Of a stretch of 7,869 bases of DNA, positions 5,955 through 7,869 are shown piece by piece; position 1 is the first letter of the stretch; the number at the start of each line of letters is the position of its first letter. This DNA is from Candidatus Rokuibacteriota bacterium (GTDB taxonomy: Bacteria; Methylomirabilota; Methylomirabilia; Rokubacteriales; CSP1-6), in NCBI GenBank assembly GCA_003220195.1, contig QHRT01000006.1:56029-63897 (forward strand), read 5' to 3'. A program made the translations under genes and the position numbers. Under the pieces are notes generated by a model. The model was not told where the DNA came from. It saw only the letters and a list, made by a program, of their open reading frames with translations, and searched no databases.

Positions 5955-6683
5955 ATGCCGAAGACCGCCGGGATCGTCCTCGTCGGCAACGAGATCCTCT
6001 CCGGCAAGATCCAGGACCTGAACGCCGCGTACCTCTGCCGCGAGCTTCGCGTGCTGGGCGTCGACGTTCGGCGCATCACCGTCATTCCCGACGAGGTCGA
6101 CGTGATCGCCCGCGAGGTCGCCGCCTTCAGCGCGGATCACGACCTCGTCTTCACGTCGGGCGGCGTCGGGCCCACGCACGACGACGTCACGATCGAGGGC
6201 GTGGCGCGCGCCATGGGGGTGCGCGTCGTCCGCCATCCCGCGCTCCTCGCGCTCCTGGACCAGTACTACGGCGACCGGGGCACCGATGCGCTCCGCAAGA
6301 TGGCCGAGGTCCCCGAAGGCGCCGCGTTGCTCAGCGCCGAGACCCTGCGCTTTCCCACGATCGTGATGCGCAACGTGTACGTCCTTCCCGGCGTTCCGGA
6401 GATCTTCCGGCAGAAGTTCGACGCGATCCGCGACCGGTTCCGGGACGCGCCGATCCACCTGCGCAGCGTGTTCGTCCGGATGGGAGAGAGCACGCTGGCG
6501 GACCACCTGAACGCCGTCCTCAAAGATTTCCCCGCGCTCATGCTCGGGTCGTACCCCGAGTTCTCGAATCCGGAGTACCGGGTCAAGGTCACGCTGGAGT
6601 CGCGCGACGTCGGCTACGTCGACCGCGCGCTTTCCGGGTTTCTGAAGCTTCTCCCGGCCGATACGGTCGTCCGCGTCGAATGA
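5955..6683 (+). CDS. cinA: Short CinA / molybdopterin-binding-fold protein (FLAD1-like)
   Basis: This 242-residue soluble protein has the MoCF/molybdopterin-binding fold of CinA and lacks the C-terminal nicotinamide-nucleotide deamidase domain of full-length CinA (normally about 400 residues). The N-terminus has VGNEILSGKIQDLNAAYL (10-27), and TSGGVGPTHDDVT (67-79) is the phosphate-binding signature. RNVYVLPGVPEI (139-150) with the preceding FPTIVM resembles, from memory, the N-terminal domain of eukaryotic FAD synthase FLAD1 more than standard bacterial CinA. In CinA and FLAD1 this domain has ADP-ribose or FAD pyrophosphatase activity, so hydrolysis of a dinucleotide is the likely role; 'competence/damage-inducible' is a legacy name. 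It stands alone between a divergent promoter and a terminator-like hairpin four bases after its stop. No Shine-Dalgarno sequence is seen, in line with a leaderless start. Family certain, substrate unproven. Confidence 0.9.
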   Translation: MPKTAGIVLVGNEILSGKIQDLNAAYLCRELRVLGVDVRRITVIPDEVDVIAREVAAFSADHDLVFTSGGVGPTHDDVTIEGVARAMGVRVVRHPALLALLDQYYGDRGTDALRKMAEVPEGAALLSAETLRFPTIVMRNVYVLPGVPEIFRQKFDAIRDRFRDAPIHLRSVFVRMGESTLADHLNAVLKDFPALMLGSYPEFSNPEYRVKVTLESRDVGYVDRALSGFLKLLPADTVVRVE

Positions 6684-6686
6684 CAT

Positions 6687-6708
6687 GGGGGGCCTCGACG
6701 GGCCCCCC
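6687..6708 (+). terminator. GC-rich hairpin, probable terminator of the cinA-like gene
   Basis: GGGGGGCC (6687-6694) and GGCCCCCC (6701-6708) form a perfect 8-bp stem around a six-base loop, beginning four bases after the stop codon. No T-tract follows; instead there is a second C-run (6712-6717) that could pair with the same G-run. It would act as an I-shaped terminator or an mRNA-protecting stem. Because both arms are G or C runs it may work in both directions. Confidence 0.55.
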
Positions 6709-6724
6709 CTACCCCCCAACGTTC

Positions 6725-6752
6725 GGCACACCCGGCAAAGCCGTGGTGCGCC
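6725..6752 (+). other. Second imperfect hairpin in tandem
   Basis: Bases 6725-6736 and 6740-6752 pair over 11 base pairs around an AAA loop, with one bulged T (6744) and one A-C mismatch (6728/6749). The left arm can also pair with GTGTTGCCG at 6771-6779. No T-tract follows. Placed 16 bases after the first hairpin, it may be a back-up terminator or part of a longer structured 3' end. Confidence 0.35.
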
Positions 6753-6827
6753 TCGACAGCCCGCGAGATTGTGTTGCCGAGACGCTGCGCAAAGCCTGCG
6801 GCGCCGACGCCTTGCGTCATCTGAAAA

Positions 6828-6856
6828 TTGTCAGGGCGTGGGCAACGGTCGATAAT
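6828..6856 (+). promoter_or_regulatory. Sigma-70-type promoter for the methyltransferase operon, leaderless
   Basis: TTGTCA (6828-6833), exactly 17 bases, then GATAAT (6851-6856): each hexamer is one base from consensus and the spacing is ideal. Counting seven bases from the end of the -10 box places transcription start at 6863, the A of the ATG. No Shine-Dalgarno sequence precedes that codon, so a leaderless mRNA is predicted. Confidence 0.7.
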
Positions 6857-6862
6857 GCTTGA

Positions 6863-7552
6863 ATGGTCATGGTGCCGCGGTACGAGTTCAAGTCGGACCC
6901 GCACAGCAGTCATTCCGTCCTGCTGCGCTGGGTGGGTGACGGGCGCGGGCGCGCCCTGCTCGACGTCGGCGCGGCCGACGGGCTCCTCAGCCGGAAGCTC
7001 ACCGAGCGCGGCTGGCGCGTGACCGGCATCGAGTGCGATCCGGTGCTCGCGCAGGCGGGCTCCGTCCACTGCGCCCGCATGGTCGTCGCCAACCTCGACC
7101 GCGAAGTGCCGGTGCTCGAGACGCAGTTCGACGCGATCGTCTACGGCGACGTGCTCGAGCACCTGTCGGACCCTCTGCGCGTGCTGACCGAGCTGAACCG
7201 GCTCCTGGCGCCGGGGGGATTCGTCGTGATCTCGATGCCGAACGTCGCGCACTTCGTCATCCGCCTGTCGCTCTTGATCGGTCGCTTCGACTACATCGAC
7301 CGGGGCATCCTGGATCACACGCATCTCCGGTTCTTCACCGAACGATCGGTGCGGGCGCTCGTCGCGAACGCAGGACTCCGCGTCGAGCTGTTCACCGCCA
7401 CGCCGGCGCCGCTCTACCAGGTGCTGCCCAGACGGTTTCACAAGCCCTGGCTCGCCGCCACGCACGCGATCAACGCGTGGATTGCTCATCGACTGCCCCG
7501 GCTCATGGGCTACCAGTTCGTGATCCTGGCCCGTCCCAAGGAAATCGTGTGA
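6863..7552 (+). CDS. Class I SAM-dependent methyltransferase
   Basis: This 229-residue protein has a Rossmann-type methyltransferase fold of the Methyltransf_23/MetW-like kind. The SAM-binding motif I is LLDVGAADGLLSRKL (32-46), followed by the acidic ribose-binding position in GIECD (55-59). YGDVLEHLSDP (93-103) is the usual post-II segment and LLAPGGFVVISMPNV (113-127) is motif III. DHTHLRFFTERSVRALV (about 150-166) is often seen in methyltransferases of surface-polysaccharide or glycolipid loci. The C-terminus has no clear membrane segment. ATG 6863 coincides with the predicted transcription start; a second ATG at 6869 is a possible alternative. It overlaps the following glycosyltransferase by one base (TGATG), so the two probably act in one pathway, for example modifying a sugar or lipid acceptor. 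Family is clear; the methyl acceptor is unknown. Confidence 0.88.
   Translation: MVMVPRYEFKSDPHSSHSVLLRWVGDGRGRALLDVGAADGLLSRKLTERGWRVTGIECDPVLAQAGSVHCARMVVANLDREVPVLETQFDAIVYGDVLEHLSDPLRVLTELNRLLAPGGFVVISMPNVAHFVIRLSLLIGRFDYIDRGILDHTHLRFFTERSVRALVANAGLRVELFTATPAPLYQVLPRRFHKPWLAATHAINAWIAHRLPRLMGYQFVILARPKEIV
7538..7542 (+). promoter_or_regulatory. Ribosome-binding site of the glycosyltransferase
   Basis: AAGGA lies nine bases before ATG 7552, inside the end of the methyltransferase gene. It supports internal re-initiation at the TGATG junction and contrasts with the missing ribosome sites of the genes that appear leaderless. Confidence 0.5.
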
Positions 7553-7869
7553 TGAACCCGAAAGTCGTCGTGGTCATGCCCGCGTACAACGCCGACCGCA
7601 CGCTCCGGATGACGTACGAGCAGCTGCCGAAGGATGCGGTCAACCTGGTGATCCTGGTGGACGATGGCTCGACCGACGCCACGCTCGACGTCGCGCGCCA
7701 GCTCGGGCTCGAGATCTTCGTGCACAACCGGAACTACGGCTACGGCGCCAACCAGAAGACGTGCTACACCGAGGCGCTGCGCGCGGGCGCCGCCGTCGTC
7801 GTGATGGTCCACCCGGACTACCAGTACGATCCGACGCTCGTCCCGCAGATCATCCAGCCGATCCTCGAC
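7552..7869 (+). CDS. Family 2 glycosyltransferase, N-terminal part (runs off window)
   Basis: The first 106 residues of a GT-A fold glycosyltransferase are present; the gene continues past the right edge. The N-terminal strand VVVVMPAYNADRTL (5-18) and VDDGSTDAT (36-44) bind the nucleotide sugar. HNRNYGYGANQKT (58-70) is typical of the polyprenyl-phosphate sugar transferase (DPM1-like) branch of GT2. HPDYQYDP (87-94) takes the place of the usual metal-binding DXD and is a common variant in that branch. The enzyme probably moves a sugar from a nucleotide donor to a lipid or glycan acceptor at the cytoplasmic face of the membrane; C-terminal membrane helices, if any, lie outside the window. ATG 7552 shares one base with the upstream stop and has a good ribosome site. 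Confidence 0.88.
   Translation, partial: MNPKVVVVMPAYNADRTLRMTYEQLPKDAVNLVILVDDGSTDATLDVARQLGLEIFVHNRNYGYGANQKTCYTEALRAGAAVVVMVHPDYQYDPTLVPQIIQPILD

Noticed and set aside
5904..6731. Minus-strand open frame extending upstream of the reductase across the cinA-like gene
   Set aside because: It is antisense to a clear CinA-fold gene and crosses the divergent promoter region; the family-like sequence begins only at 5903.
6680..6862. Short plus-strand open frame between the cinA-like gene and the methyltransferase
   Set aside because: It runs through two hairpins and the promoter, its ATG overlaps the previous stop region without a ribosome site, and the translation resembles no family I know.

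Overview
The window is GC-rich bacterial DNA (roughly two-thirds G+C by eye) with tightly packed genes and no mobile element, rRNA, tRNA or CRISPR array. The gene content (an outer-layer kinase relay, UppP, a FabI/FabL-type reductase, a short CinA, and a methyltransferase next to a family 2 glycosyltransferase) suits an uncultured soil or sediment bacterium such as a Rokubacteria/Methylomirabilota or deltaproteobacterial relative. That placement is an impression from protein style, not a tested result.

Layout: (1) 1-365 has no convincing gene. It holds competing hairpins, a thrice-repeated short motif and, at its right edge, an extended -10 promoter. (2) 366-4191, plus strand, is a two-gene phosphorelay operon. 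A membrane hybrid histidine kinase (kinase plus receiver) overlaps by 4 nt (GTGA) a second hybrid built receiver-GAF-PAS-kinase-receiver. The second gene is split by a frameshift near 3307-3322. The frameshift coincides with loss of a few residues of the dimerisation helix and looks like a deletion between two short direct repeats, or an assembly collapse of them. (3) 4192-5903, minus strand, is a two-gene operon: an enoyl-ACP-reductase-like SDR followed by uppP, again with a GTGA overlap. Its last stop codon directly abuts the stop codon of the convergent kinase operon. (4) 5904-5954 is a 51-bp divergent promoter region with back-to-back -10 boxes. (5) 5955-6683, plus strand, is a short CinA/molybdopterin-binding-fold protein that resembles the N-terminal half of FLAD1. 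(6) 6684-6862 holds two tandem GC-rich hairpins and then a textbook sigma-70 promoter. (7) 6863 to the right edge, plus strand, is a class I SAM methyltransferase translationally coupled to a family 2 glycosyltransferase that runs off the window.

How the parts fit: the two kinases carry two transmitter modules and three receivers but no DNA-binding or enzymatic output domain, so any output partner must lie elsewhere. The lipid-linked genes (fatty-acid-type reductase, undecaprenyl pyrophosphatase, methyltransferase plus glycosyltransferase) point to envelope or surface-glycan metabolism, though they sit in separate transcription units. A shared theme is that three plus-strand genes have a -10 box placed so that transcription would begin 0 to 4 nt before the start codon, which suggests that leaderless mRNAs are common in this organism. 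I found no convincing undescribed system. The frameshifted relay, the leaderless promoters and the structured 5' region are the parts most worth a second look.
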